The notes under the pieces were generated by a model. The model worked only from the letters and a program-made list of their open reading frames with translations. It was not told the origin of the DNA and ran no database searches. The translations under genes and the position numbers were made by a program. A DNA stretch of 64,000 nt, taken from assembly GCF_014529705.1 (NCBI RefSeq), contig NZ_JAANIH010000020.1:62001-126000 (forward strand), read 5' to 3'. Positions within the stretch are counted from its first letter, which is position 1. The number at the start of each line of letters is the position of its first letter. Below are positions 52,989-60,897 of the stretch, in pieces. The stretch comes from Bradyrhizobium campsiandrae (lineage in GTDB: Bacteria; Pseudomonadota; Alphaproteobacteria; Rhizobiales; Xanthobacteraceae).

Positions 52989-53948
52989 TCAGGCCTCGCG
53001 CAGTTCCGAGGGCGTCGCGCCAAAGCGCTTGCGGAAGGCGCGGTTGAAATAGGACAGGTCCGAGAAGCCCGAGGAATGCGCGATGTCGCTGATCTTGCGC
53101 GCCCGCGCGCGAGGATCGCCGAGCAGCTTGCGCGCCTGCAGCAGACGCTGCTCCAGCACGAATTCGGTGAAGGTGGTGCCGGCCTGCTCGAACAGCCGCT
53201 GGGCCTGGCGCGGGCTGAGGCCCGAGCGGGTCGCGACCTCGGACAGGCAGAGATCGTTGCGGCCGAGTGCGGCCATCACGTCGGCGCGCATGAGATCGAG
53301 ACGGGCCGCGGCATGGCCCCGGCCGCGCGCGAGCGCGGCGTGCTCGGCGTCGGTACCGAGCAAGAGACCGACGAGATCGACCATGTGCTGCGCAGTCAGG
53401 CGCTGACCGACCGCGTCGAGATGCGGCGCGTGATGGGCGGCAAGCGAATGATAGCGGAAGATGGTCTCGGCGACCGCGCCGTCCGACAGCACCTGCGACA
53501 GCTTCTCCTCGGCGCGCGGATTGATATCGAGCAGCGCGCGTCGCGGCATGCGGATGGTGGTGAAGCGGTTCTCCTCGGTGTGACCGACGCTGCCGGTGAT
53601 GCTCATGTCGGCGAGCACCATCTGTGCCGGCGCGAGCTCAACGGCATGGCCGTTCTGCCTGACATTGACGAGGCCGGCATGCGCTGCGATCAGCACGAGA
53701 TCGTCGCTGCCGTCGGCAAGCCCGCTCTGCGTGCGCGAATATTGCGCGGAGGCCCCTTCGGGAAGGGCGAGCGTGATGTTGTCGACCACGCTGACCTGCA
53801 ACCGGCAATCGATGCTGTCGCCCTGGCTCGGCCCGATTTCGAGGCCACAGGGTCCGAGCGCCCTGTCGCGCCAGTGTTCGAACGCCTCGCCGTGCGGCAG
53901 GCCTGCATATTGGTGGACAACGATGCCCGGCGGCTTGGCTGCATCCAT
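52989..53948 (-). CDS. AraC family transcriptional regulator (AraC-binding-like N-domain)
   Basis: A 319-residue regulator. The N-terminal AraC-binding-like domain has VVDNITLALPEGASAQYSRTQSGLADGSDDLVLI and a PAQMVLADMSITGSV segment. The C-terminal HTH region is LCLSEVATRSGLSPRQAQRLFEQAGTTFTEFVLEQRLLQARKLL and ISDIAHSSGFSDLSYFNRAFRKRFGATPSELREA. The ATG at 53948 is the family-length start. It lies upstream of the NDH-2-like gene, and the two could be in one unit. Its trigger is unknown. Confidence 0.87.
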   Translation of the reverse strand: MDAAKPPGIVVHQYAGLPHGEAFEHWRDRALGPCGLEIGPSQGDSIDCRLQVSVVDNITLALPEGASAQYSRTQSGLADGSDDLVLIAAHAGLVNVRQNGHAVELAPAQMVLADMSITGSVGHTEENRFTTIRMPRRALLDINPRAEEKLSQVLSDGAVAETIFRYHSLAAHHAPHLDAVGQRLTAQHMVDLVGLLLGTDAEHAALARGRGHAAARLDLMRADVMAALGRNDLCLSEVATRSGLSPRQAQRLFEQAGTTFTEFVLEQRLLQARKLLGDPRARARKISDIAHSSGFSDLSYFNRAFRKRFGATPSELREA

Positions 53949-54177
53949 CTGATCTCTAGCCCCTTCCCGGCACCATGATCGGCCGTGCCGACTGCAAATT
54001 CCGGCCATTTGACGCCGCGAAACGCATGGAGGTTCAAATCTGGGGCGGATTTGGCGGGACTTGTCGCATTGCGACGACGGAATGGACCGTGGCGACAGGA
54101 GTGCGGACTGAAGTTGGTCCTGGAAACGCGATGCCTCCGCGCCGTCGTTCTGGCTTTCGCCAGGACGACAGGAGCCA

Positions 54178-55281
54178 CTACTTCTTTGCCGGAACCTGCG
54201 GCTGGGACGGCGGCACGGTCTCGATCAGCTTGCCGGAGAACACCGGCGCCGAGGTCGGCTGACCGTTGGGCGAGCCGCCCGATGGCTCGACGGTGACGGC
54301 GTAGGTCGCGCCGTTGACGACGTCGGCATCGTAGCCGGCGAGCACCGGACGAGCGGTGAAGTCGCCACCGCCGATCACGCCCAGCGAGCGCGGCCGCGGC
54401 AGGCGGTCGGAGATCAGCCAGAGCTCGAAGCTCTTGCCCGGCTCCGGCGTCGCGCCGACCTTGCGCACCGTGAAATTCTTGGTGGCGCCATCGATGGTGA
54501 GAATGAAGGCTGGGCCGCCGCTCTGCCCCTGCAACAGCGCGACATATTGCGCGGGCGACGACAACGGCGCCGCCGGCGTCTTCACCTCGACCGTCTGGAT
54601 GCGCGGCGCGGGCCGCAGCACGCCCGGCAGCGCATCCGGGAGGAAGATTTGCAGCGACAGCGTCACCAGCAGTGCGGCCGCGAGCGCGCCGACGGCGGAG
54701 GCGACGTTGCGCCAGCGCCTCACGCGGTTCGCGAGATAGATCACGTTGGTATCGTCGACGACAGGCGCAGGCGTCGCGAGCGCAACGCGCGGATCGGGCG
54801 CATGAGTCTGCGGAATGAATTGCGGCGCGATCTCCGGGATGACATCGGAGTCGGTTTGCGGCGCCGCCGGCGGCTGCACCTCCGGCGCGGGAGCGTCCTG
54901 TGGTGGCAGCTCTCCAGATGAAGGCTCTGAGGGTGAGATCTCGGGTGACGAGAGCTCCGGCACCGCCGGGGGCGCATCCGACAGCACCGGCGGCGCTTCG
55001 GACGAGCCTTGTTGCGAATCTTGCCGAGAATCTTGCTGAGAATCTTGGCTCGATACCGCCTGCGCGATCTCGCGCAGGATGTTCTCCCACACGATCGGCC
55101 GCGGCTCGATCGTGCCGACCATCTGGTTGAGGACGCCGAGCCGGTATTCCCAGCCCCGCACGACGGCGGTGAATGCCTCGTCCACCGCCATCATGGTCTC
55201 GACCTGCGTGCGCTCGTCGGCATCGAGTGTGCCGAGCGCATATTCCGCGGCGAGCGCGATATGGTCCTCGCTATAGGCCAT
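54178..55281 (-). CDS. anti-sigma factor (RskA/anti-sigma-K type) with low-complexity linker
   Basis: A 367-residue membrane-anchored anti-sigma. The N-terminal AYSEDHIALAAEYALGTLDADERTQVE domain binds the sigma factor. A long Gln/Ser/Pro-rich linker (with SSQDSQQDSRQDSQQ repeats, then PPAVPELSSPEISPSEP) follows. A single transmembrane segment VASAVGALAAALLVTLSLQIFL lies near residue 210, and the C-terminal periplasmic RskA domain is FELWLISDRLPRPRSLGVI. The sigma gene precedes it by 22 bp. ATG 55281 is chosen over the TTG at 55284. The linker is unusually long and repetitive. Confidence 0.9.
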   Translation of the reverse strand: MAYSEDHIALAAEYALGTLDADERTQVETMMAVDEAFTAVVRGWEYRLGVLNQMVGTIEPRPIVWENILREIAQAVSSQDSQQDSRQDSQQGSSEAPPVLSDAPPAVPELSSPEISPSEPSSGELPPQDAPAPEVQPPAAPQTDSDVIPEIAPQFIPQTHAPDPRVALATPAPVVDDTNVIYLANRVRRWRNVASAVGALAAALLVTLSLQIFLPDALPGVLRPAPRIQTVEVKTPAAPLSSPAQYVALLQGQSGGPAFILTIDGATKNFTVRKVGATPEPGKSFELWLISDRLPRPRSLGVIGGGDFTARPVLAGYDADVVNGATYAVTVEPSGGSPNGQPTSAPVFSGKLIETVPPSQPQVPAKK

Positions 55282-55303
55282 CAATTGCAGTCCAACACTA
55301 CCC

Positions 55304-55849
55304 TCATAGTCCGAGGCACTCCCGGATATCCAGCATGCTACGCCGCAGCCACGTCTTCACCGTGTTGACGGGGGAAGCGAACTTCTCCGCCAATTGCTCG
55401 CGGCTCCAGCCGTTGTAATAGGCGAGAAGCACGAGCTTCTGCCGGTCCGGCTCGAGCCGGCCAATACACTCCAGCAGCCGCTTCAACTCCTCGGACATCT
55501 CCCGGCGCGCCAGAGGATCCGGACTTTCGGCGGCAACCTCCATCGCCTGCGGCTCCTCCTCCAGGGAGGCTTCCGTCTTCTTGCGCACGATATCGATGGC
55601 GCGGTTGCGCGCGATCGAGGCCATCCACGTGATCGGCGAGGACAGCGTCGGATTGAACTGACCGGCACTGTTCCAGATCTTGACGTAGGTCTCCTGAATG
55701 ACCTCCTCTGCGAGATCCTGTCGGCGCAAGATACGGAGGACGACGCCAAAGAGTTTCGCGCGCGTGGCGGCGTAGAGGCGCTCGAACGCGGCCTGATCAC
55801 GCTTCGCCACCGCCTCAATCAGCCCGACCAGCTCTGCTGGCGTCAGCAT
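55304..55849 (-). CDS. ECF-type RNA polymerase sigma factor (SigK-like)
   Basis: A 181-residue sigma-70 family factor with region 2 (AAFERLYAATRAKLFGVVLRILRRQDLAEEVIQETYVKIW, ITWMASIARNRAIDIVRKK) and region 4 (LLECIGRLEPDRQKLVLLAYYNGWSREQLAEKFASPVNTVKTWLRRSMLDIRECL). It is followed by its anti-sigma gene, so the sigma is expected to be held inactive until an envelope or redox signal releases it. It is the first gene of the two-gene unit. Confidence 0.93.
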   Translation of the reverse strand: MLTPAELVGLIEAVAKRDQAAFERLYAATRAKLFGVVLRILRRQDLAEEVIQETYVKIWNSAGQFNPTLSSPITWMASIARNRAIDIVRKKTEASLEEEPQAMEVAAESPDPLARREMSEELKRLLECIGRLEPDRQKLVLLAYYNGWSREQLAEKFASPVNTVKTWLRRSMLDIRECLGL

Positions 55850-55883
55850 TCAGCCCCCCAACGCGCGGCGCGTCGCCTCTCTT

Positions 55884-56005
55884 CACCTCTCCCCGACGGG
55901 GAGAGGTCGATTTGCGCAGCAAATCGGGTGAGGGGGCGGAGGGTTGACGGGAGACCGTAACCCCTCACCCGGCGCTCCGCGCCGACCTCTCCCAAGGGAG
56001 AGGTG
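55884..56005. repeat. palindromic intergenic repeat (CACCTCTCCC type)
   Basis: An intergenic block in the 318-bp gap between the sigma factor and fliJ genes. Outer words CACCTCTCCC and GGGAGAGGTG pair, and an inner pair GGGTGAGGGG (55926-55935)/CCCCTCACCC (55961-55970) is perfect. It shares its words with the element at 15065-15190. Apart from this, the gap holds the fliJ terminator at 56105-56130 and nothing else. Confidence 0.75.
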
Positions 56006-56104
56006 GACACCGCCGTCGCTGGCACAGCATTCATTCCCACCACCATAGCGCGCGGCCGAGCCCGCCACCAAGGGGCCGGGCGCCGCGCTGTGGACAGCGC
56101 ATGC

Positions 56105-56130
56105 AAAAACCCGGACCTTGCGGGTCCGGG
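56105..56130 (-). terminator. rho-independent terminator of fliI-fliJ
   Basis: Read on the minus strand: CCCGGACC-CGCAA-GGTCCGGG followed by TTTTT. An 8-bp perfect stem and a T-run lie just after the fliJ stop (56168). It is a textbook intrinsic terminator. Confidence 0.9.
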
Positions 56131-56167
56131 CTCGCGAATTTCCAAAAGTCTTGACGCCGGCTGCCGC

Positions 56168-56587
56168 TTACGCGACGGCGCCGATGCGCGAGCGCATCAG
56201 GCCGATGCTGTCGAGATCGGCCTGCTCGCGGGCATTTTCCTCGGCGCGCTCGCGGGCCTGGTCGCGCTCGTCCAGGAGCTCGACCTTCTTCAGCTCCTCG
56301 AAGGCCTCGCCGAGCGCGGCCTTGGCTTCCTCGAGCTGGCCCTTCAGCTCGTCGGCCGAGCGGGTCAGGTTCTCGCGGCGCTGGATGGCGGCCTTGGCAT
56401 AGGTCGGATAGGCGAAATGCGAGGGATCGTTGATCCCGGCGCGGTCCTGCTCGGTCTGGATCTCGCGTTCGAGGTCGACCGACATCCGCTGGAAGTCCGC
56501 GATCATGGACTCGATCTGGGCGACCCGGCGGCGCTTCTCGTCGACCTGAAACTTCTTCAGGCGGATGAGGGTATCACGTGACTTCAT
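56168..56587 (-). CDS. fliJ: flagellar export protein FliJ
   Basis: A 139-residue coiled-coil chaperone/escort of the flagellar export apparatus that regulates FliI. The sequence is a long charged helix pair (RDTLIRLKKFQVDEKRRRVAQIESMIADFQRMSVDLEREI, then AAIQRRENLTRSADELKGQLEEAKAALGEAFEELKKVE). ATG 56587 is chosen with GGGGAG upstream; the longer frame from 56632 adds Cys-rich non-family residues. It follows fliI on the same strand by 133 bp and ends with a clear terminator. Confidence 0.9.
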   Translation of the reverse strand: MKSRDTLIRLKKFQVDEKRRRVAQIESMIADFQRMSVDLEREIQTEQDRAGINDPSHFAYPTYAKAAIQRRENLTRSADELKGQLEEAKAALGEAFEELKKVELLDERDQARERAEENAREQADLDSIGLMRSRIGAVA

Positions 56588-56720
56588 CGACTCATACTCC
56601 CCAGAAGTCCCTTGGCTGCAAGACATACACACATTGGGACGACACCGGTCTGCCCACAGGCCCTGTGGGGGCCAAGACCGGCTCTGCTACTCTGTGGGAT
56701 CGGATGATGACGGGACAAAG

Positions 56721-58046
56721 TTAGCGTTCCGTTTCCAAATTACCGATGATTTGCGCCAACTGGCGGTAGCCGTCCGCAAGTGAGGCATTTTCGTCCTTGC
56801 GCTGGCGCAGGAACGCCTCCAGCGGCTCGTGCAGCCGGATCGCCTCGTCGACCTCGGGGCTGGAGCCGGCCCGGTAGGCCCCGAGCCGGATCAGCTCCTC
56901 CATGTCGGCATAGGTCGCCATCACCGCCCTCGCCTTCTGGATGACAGGCCAAAATTGCGGGTCGGCCGATTTCGGCATGGTGCGCGAGACCGATTTGAGG
57001 ATGTTGATGGCGGGGTAGCGGCCGCGCTCGGCGATCGAGCGCTGCATCACGATGTGGCCATCGAGGATGCCGCGCACCGCGTCCGCGATCGGCTCGTTGT
57101 GATCGTCGCCGTCGACCAGCACGGTGAAGATCGCGGTGATGGCGCCCTCGCCCAAGCCCGGACCGGCGCGCTCGAGCAGCTTCGGCAGCTCGGTGAAGAC
57201 GGTCGGTGTGTAGCCCTTGGCGGTCGGCGGCTCGCCGGCGGACAGGCCGATCTCGCGCTGCGCCATGGCAAAGCGCGTCACCGAATCCATCAGGCAGAGC
57301 ACGTCCTGGCCTTCGTCGCGAAAATATTCGGCGATCGCGAGCGTCAGATACGCGGCCTGCCGCCGCATCAAGGCCGGCTCGTCTGATGTCGCGACCACCA
57401 CGACGGAGCGCGCCAGGCCCTCCTCGCCGAGATCGTCCTGCAGGAATTCCTGCACCTCGCGGCCGCGTTCGCCGATCAGGCCGATGACGCTGACGGCGGC
57501 ATCGACGTTGCGCGCCAGCATCGACAGCAGCACCGATTTGCCGACGCCGGAGCCGGCGAAGATGCCCATGCGCTGGCCGCGACAGCAGGTGAGAAAGGTG
57601 TTCATCGCGCGCACGCCGAGATCGAGCGGGGCGCCGACGCGCTTCCTCGAATGCGCCGGCGGCGGCGAATTGCGATACGGCATTGGCGAAGCGCCTTGCG
57701 GCAACGGCCCCTTGCCGTCGATCGGCTCGCCGAGCGCATTGACGACGCGGCCGAGCCAGGCCGGGGACGGACGCACCAGATTGGCGGCATTGGCGATGAC
57801 GGCCTTGCAGCCGCGACGCACGCCTTCGAGGCCGGCGAACGGCATCACGACAGCATTGTTGCCGGAAAATCCGATCACCTCGCAGGGGATGGAGCGGTGG
57901 GCGCCGGTCTCGATCACCAGCCGCGCACCGACCGACATGGCGTGGATCGGGCCAGCCACCTCGACCATCAGGCCGCGAACGCCGACGACACGGCCATAAA
58001 TATTGACGCCGTCGATATCGCCGATCTGCTCCGCGAGAGCCTTCAT
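56721..58046 (-). CDS. fliI: flagellum-specific ATP synthase FliI
   Basis: A 441-residue T3SS-type ATPase energising flagellar protein export at the cytosolic base. The P-loop is GIFAGSGVGKSVLLSML (about residue 160), Walker B is DVLCLMDSVTRFAMAQREIGLSAGEPPTAKGYTPTVF, and RTMPKSADPQFWPVI follows. It forms an operon with fliJ. The divergent side carries ctrA, a synteny I know from other alphaproteobacteria. A CtrA-like box (58118-58132) lies in the shared region. Confidence 0.95.
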   Translation of the reverse strand: MKALAEQIGDIDGVNIYGRVVGVRGLMVEVAGPIHAMSVGARLVIETGAHRSIPCEVIGFSGNNAVVMPFAGLEGVRRGCKAVIANAANLVRPSPAWLGRVVNALGEPIDGKGPLPQGASPMPYRNSPPPAHSRKRVGAPLDLGVRAMNTFLTCCRGQRMGIFAGSGVGKSVLLSMLARNVDAAVSVIGLIGERGREVQEFLQDDLGEEGLARSVVVVATSDEPALMRRQAAYLTLAIAEYFRDEGQDVLCLMDSVTRFAMAQREIGLSAGEPPTAKGYTPTVFTELPKLLERAGPGLGEGAITAIFTVLVDGDDHNEPIADAVRGILDGHIVMQRSIAERGRYPAINILKSVSRTMPKSADPQFWPVIQKARAVMATYADMEELIRLGAYRAGSSPEVDEAIRLHEPLEAFLRQRKDENASLADGYRQLAQIIGNLETER

Positions 58047-58117
58047 CAGGAGCGCGCCTTCATGATTTTGGCCTTCAAGACGAAACTCTTAAGTTTCGCC
58101 ATATTTCTGAACGGCGC

Positions 58118-58132
58118 TTAACTTGGTGTTTA
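58118..58132. promoter_or_regulatory. CtrA-like box in the fliI-ctrA intergenic region
   Basis: TTAA (58118-58121), seven bases CTTGGTG, then TTTA (58129-58132): TTAA-N7-TTAA with one mismatch. It sits 72 bp from the fliI start and about 315 bp from the ctrA ATG, so it is better placed for fliI, but it could also autoregulate ctrA. Confidence 0.45.
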
Positions 58133-58176
58133 CCCGCATCATTAATCATTGCGTCACTGTCTTTGTGACTGAGCGT

Positions 58177-58367
58177 GACTCCCTTCAGAAGAAGGCTGAG
58201 TCGCGGGAGTCGGTTAGGCCCGTCTCTTAAAGTGGAACTTGAACGGAACCGGGTAACGAAAGCTGCTTCGCGCGCAAGACCTTAGGGCGATTCGACAAAA
58301 ATTGCACCGGGGGGACTTGCGTTCCAGAATCAGGATTTGTTAACCATCTGTTGTCAGGATCCGAATC
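58177..58367. promoter_or_regulatory. cluster of six GANTC (CcrM methylation) sites in ctrA upstream region
   Basis: GACTC 58177, GAGTC 58198, GAGTC 58207, GATTC 58289, GAATC 58327 and GAATC 58363: six GANTC in 191 bp of the 400-bp fliI-ctrA gap, where such sites should be rare at this GC content. GANTC methylation by CcrM is known to gate the ctrA promoter in Caulobacter. The rest of the gap holds only the CtrA-like box and a TTAACC at 58340; no gene is seen. Confidence 0.6.
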
Positions 58368-58446
58368 AGTTGTTCAAAGGCGTTTTGTTGAGTGCCGCGA
58401 ATGCGGCCGACCTGACGCCCAGGAGCGGCGACTATGGGGAACTGGC

Positions 58447-59148
58447 ATGCGCGTTTTGCTGATTGAAGATGACAGCGCCGTCGCGCAGTCGATCGAGCTG
58501 ATGCTGAAGTCTGAGAGCTTCAACGTCTACACGACCGATTTGGGGGAAGAAGGCGTCGATCTCGGTAAATTATACGATTACGACATTATTCTTCTCGACC
58601 TCAACCTGCCCGACATGTCCGGTTACGACGTGCTCAAGCAGCTCCGGGTCTCCAAGATCAAGACACCGATCCTGATCCTCTCCGGCCTCGCCGGCATCGA
58701 GGACAAGGTCAAGGGTCTCGGCGTCGGCGCCGACGACTACATGACCAAACCCTTCCATAAGGACGAGCTGGTTGCCCGCATCCACGCGATCGTGCGCCGC
58801 TCCAAGGGTCACGCCCAGTCAGTCATCCAGACCGGCGACCTCGTCGTCAACCTCGACACCAAGACGGTGGAAGTCGGCGGCCAGCGCGTGCACCTGACCG
58901 GCAAGGAGTACCAGATGCTGGAGCTGCTCTCGCTCCGCAAGGGTACGACCCTCACCAAGGAAATGTTCCTCAACCATCTCTATGGCGGCATGGACGAGCC
59001 CGAGTTGAAGATCATCGACGTCTTCATCTGCAAGCTCCGCAAGAAGCTCGCCAACGCTTCCGAAGGCCGCAACTTCATCGAGACCGTGTGGGGCCGCGGC
59101 TACGTGCTGCGCGAGCCGCACGAGGCCGACGAGCGCATCCCCGCCTGA
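58447..59148 (+). CDS. ctrA: cell-cycle response regulator CtrA
   Basis: A 233-residue OmpR-type response regulator. The receiver has LLIEDDSAVAQSIELML, the phosphoacceptor Asp in IILLDLNLPDMSGYD (about residue 51), and TKPFHKDELVARI. The DNA-binding domain (VHLTGKEYQMLELLSLRKGTTLTKEMFLNHLYGGMDEPELKIIDVFICKLRKKL) matches CtrA nearly perfectly. CtrA controls cell-cycle, flagellar and polarity genes. The ATG at 58447 starts the receiver directly, with no family sequence upstream. A strong terminator follows. Confidence 0.95.
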   Translation: MRVLLIEDDSAVAQSIELMLKSESFNVYTTDLGEEGVDLGKLYDYDIILLDLNLPDMSGYDVLKQLRVSKIKTPILILSGLAGIEDKVKGLGVGADDYMTKPFHKDELVARIHAIVRRSKGHAQSVIQTGDLVVNLDTKTVEVGGQRVHLTGKEYQMLELLSLRKGTTLTKEMFLNHLYGGMDEPELKIIDVFICKLRKKLANASEGRNFIETVWGRGYVLREPHEADERIPA

Positions 59149-59196
59149 TCCCATTTACGTCGCGAGCCTCGTCGGGCTCGCTCCTCCCAGCCTGGA

Positions 59197-59227
59197 CCCC
59201 GCCGCAAATGGCGGGGTTTTCGTTTTT
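59197..59227 (+). terminator. intrinsic terminator after ctrA
   Basis: CCCCGCC (59197-59203), loop GCAAAT, GGCGGGG (59210-59216), then TTTTCGTTTTT. A GC stem followed by a T-rich tail 48 bp after the ctrA stop. Confidence 0.93.
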
Positions 59228-59247
59228 GGGGGCGACAAGGCATCCGG

Positions 59248-60831
59248 TCACGCGTTCATCAGCGCGGGGCTGGTCAGAACCGGGCTTCTCACCGCGCAGC
59301 GCGCGGCGGCCTCGCGCAGGGGCCCGACCATCCCCCAGCCGATGGTGAACCCGAACGCGAAGGTCGGCACCACGAAGACCAGCAGGAACTTCAACCCGGA
59401 TTGGTGATCGACGACTGCCATCACCGGTATCGGAATGAACTGATGGATGGCCAGCAGGATCCATAGCATCACCGTCATGCCCCCGCCGAAGACGAGGCCA
59501 TCCCGCAGCCGCCTTGTCTGCTGCGACCGCCTGTCCCACGTCGAATCCTGCACCAGCAGGGCCGCCATGGCCCCGATGCCCCAGGGAAAGATCAAGACCG
59601 GCAGCTCACGCAGGGCCACGTCCAGATCAGGTCCATCCGGAAACTGCGACCGGTCGAACACGATCTGAGCCGGCAAGGTGAGCAGCGCGCCCAGCAGCCC
59701 GACCGAGAGAATGAACCCGACCGGAAGCCGGCCGAAGATGTTCTCGTTGGCGAAAGCAAAATGCCGCTTGCAATAATAGACCAGCGAGAAATTCACGATG
59801 AAGTAGAGCGGCGTCATGCTCACGGTTCGCATTGCGCCGGCGGACTGGTCTCCCGGCATGTCGATGACCTTGCCCGATGCGAGCAGCCAGAGCAGGCACC
59901 ATACGAACGTGAAGGCCGTGACTTTCGCCACGAACCTCATGATGCCGGGCGATGCCGGATCCAGGGTGAAGCCGATCGCGCCGAGCCGCCGCTTGCTCCG
60001 ATCGAGGCTCCACTCCCCGGCGAGAGCCGCGCGCACCGCGAACAACATCAGGCTGTTGAGGACGGAATCCATGTCCTTGCGCAGATCCTCGAGCATGGCG
60101 CCCGCGGCCGTTTGAGCTGATAGTTGCAGCTGGCTGACCGCATTGTGGCGGGTCGATAGCGAATCGAGCGCCTGCCAGTCGTCCGGCTCGACCCGGCTCT
60201 CCTCCATGATCGCGGCATAGATCTCCCGGCTGTTCTTGAGCACGCGCACGGTGCGGAAGCACAGCACGTCGAACACCGCCAGGAGTTCGGCATAGCGCTC
60301 GGAATTGCGCTCCATGAAACTTTCCCGATCCGCGGCCCAGCGCTCCAGATGAAACATGATCGCCGAGATCTTCATGAAACGGGATTGGATCGCAGTCGAC
60401 TGCACCGCGCGAAAATCGTCGATCCGATAACCGATCCTCGCGAGCCTGCGCTGCAGGATGGGCTCGTCGTCCTCAGGCACCTGGAACGGGGATGCGGCCA
60501 ACTCGTCCCGCAAGGTGAGCGCGCTTGCGGGAATGCCGGCCAAGCCCTGGCACAGATTGCGCCAGGCCACCGGCACGATCGGCACGAGCCAAACGAAAAT
60601 CAGGAGCCAGATCGATGCGAGGGGCGGGAGCACGTTCGCGAGCCCCTGGTACATGAGGACGAACGGAATCATGAAAGCGAGCACGCCGAACGCAAACAGA
60701 GGCTTCGTCGTGTAAGACCGCGTCCCCTTGGAGGTGTGAAACCTGAACCAGTAGAACAAGGCAACGAGCGCCGGGCCGGCGAGCAGATCGAAGGCGAATT
60801 TTGGCAACTCGATAAGCTTGTCAAGCGACAT
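59248..60831 (-). CDS. 527-residue multi-pass membrane protein of unknown function
   Basis: A large membrane protein. N-terminal hydrophobic segments (LLAGPALVALFYWFRFH, LFAFGVLAFMIPFVLMY, IWLLIFVWLVPIVPVAW) are followed by a soluble, charged region of about 200 residues (TLRDELAASPFQVPEDDEPILQRRLARIGYRIDDF). The C-terminus holds five or six more segments (FTFVWCLLWLLASGKV, LYFIVNFSLVYYC, GFILSVGLLGALL, LLVFVVPTFAFGFTIGW). I recognise no family. It is the second gene after the CHAT-TPR gene, with a 66-bp gap on the same strand, so a membrane effector or receptor working with that protease is the main hypothesis (inference). A pore-forming or sensor role is equally possible. Confidence 0.8.
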   Translation of the reverse strand: MSLDKLIELPKFAFDLLAGPALVALFYWFRFHTSKGTRSYTTKPLFAFGVLAFMIPFVLMYQGLANVLPPLASIWLLIFVWLVPIVPVAWRNLCQGLAGIPASALTLRDELAASPFQVPEDDEPILQRRLARIGYRIDDFRAVQSTAIQSRFMKISAIMFHLERWAADRESFMERNSERYAELLAVFDVLCFRTVRVLKNSREIYAAIMEESRVEPDDWQALDSLSTRHNAVSQLQLSAQTAAGAMLEDLRKDMDSVLNSLMLFAVRAALAGEWSLDRSKRRLGAIGFTLDPASPGIMRFVAKVTAFTFVWCLLWLLASGKVIDMPGDQSAGAMRTVSMTPLYFIVNFSLVYYCKRHFAFANENIFGRLPVGFILSVGLLGALLTLPAQIVFDRSQFPDGPDLDVALRELPVLIFPWGIGAMAALLVQDSTWDRRSQQTRRLRDGLVFGGGMTVMLWILLAIHQFIPIPVMAVVDHQSGLKFLLVFVVPTFAFGFTIGWGMVGPLREAAARCAVRSPVLTSPALMNA

Positions 60832-60897
60832 GGCGAACTCCCATGGCTACGGTTCGCATGGACACCTCGGCGCCCAGCCGTCCCTGTTCAGTCAGGG

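Noticed and set aside
59248..60831. Bacterial gasdermin as partner of the CHAT protease
   Set aside because: The protein is about twice the usual gasdermin size, with multiple transmembrane segments at both ends, unlike the gasdermin fold.
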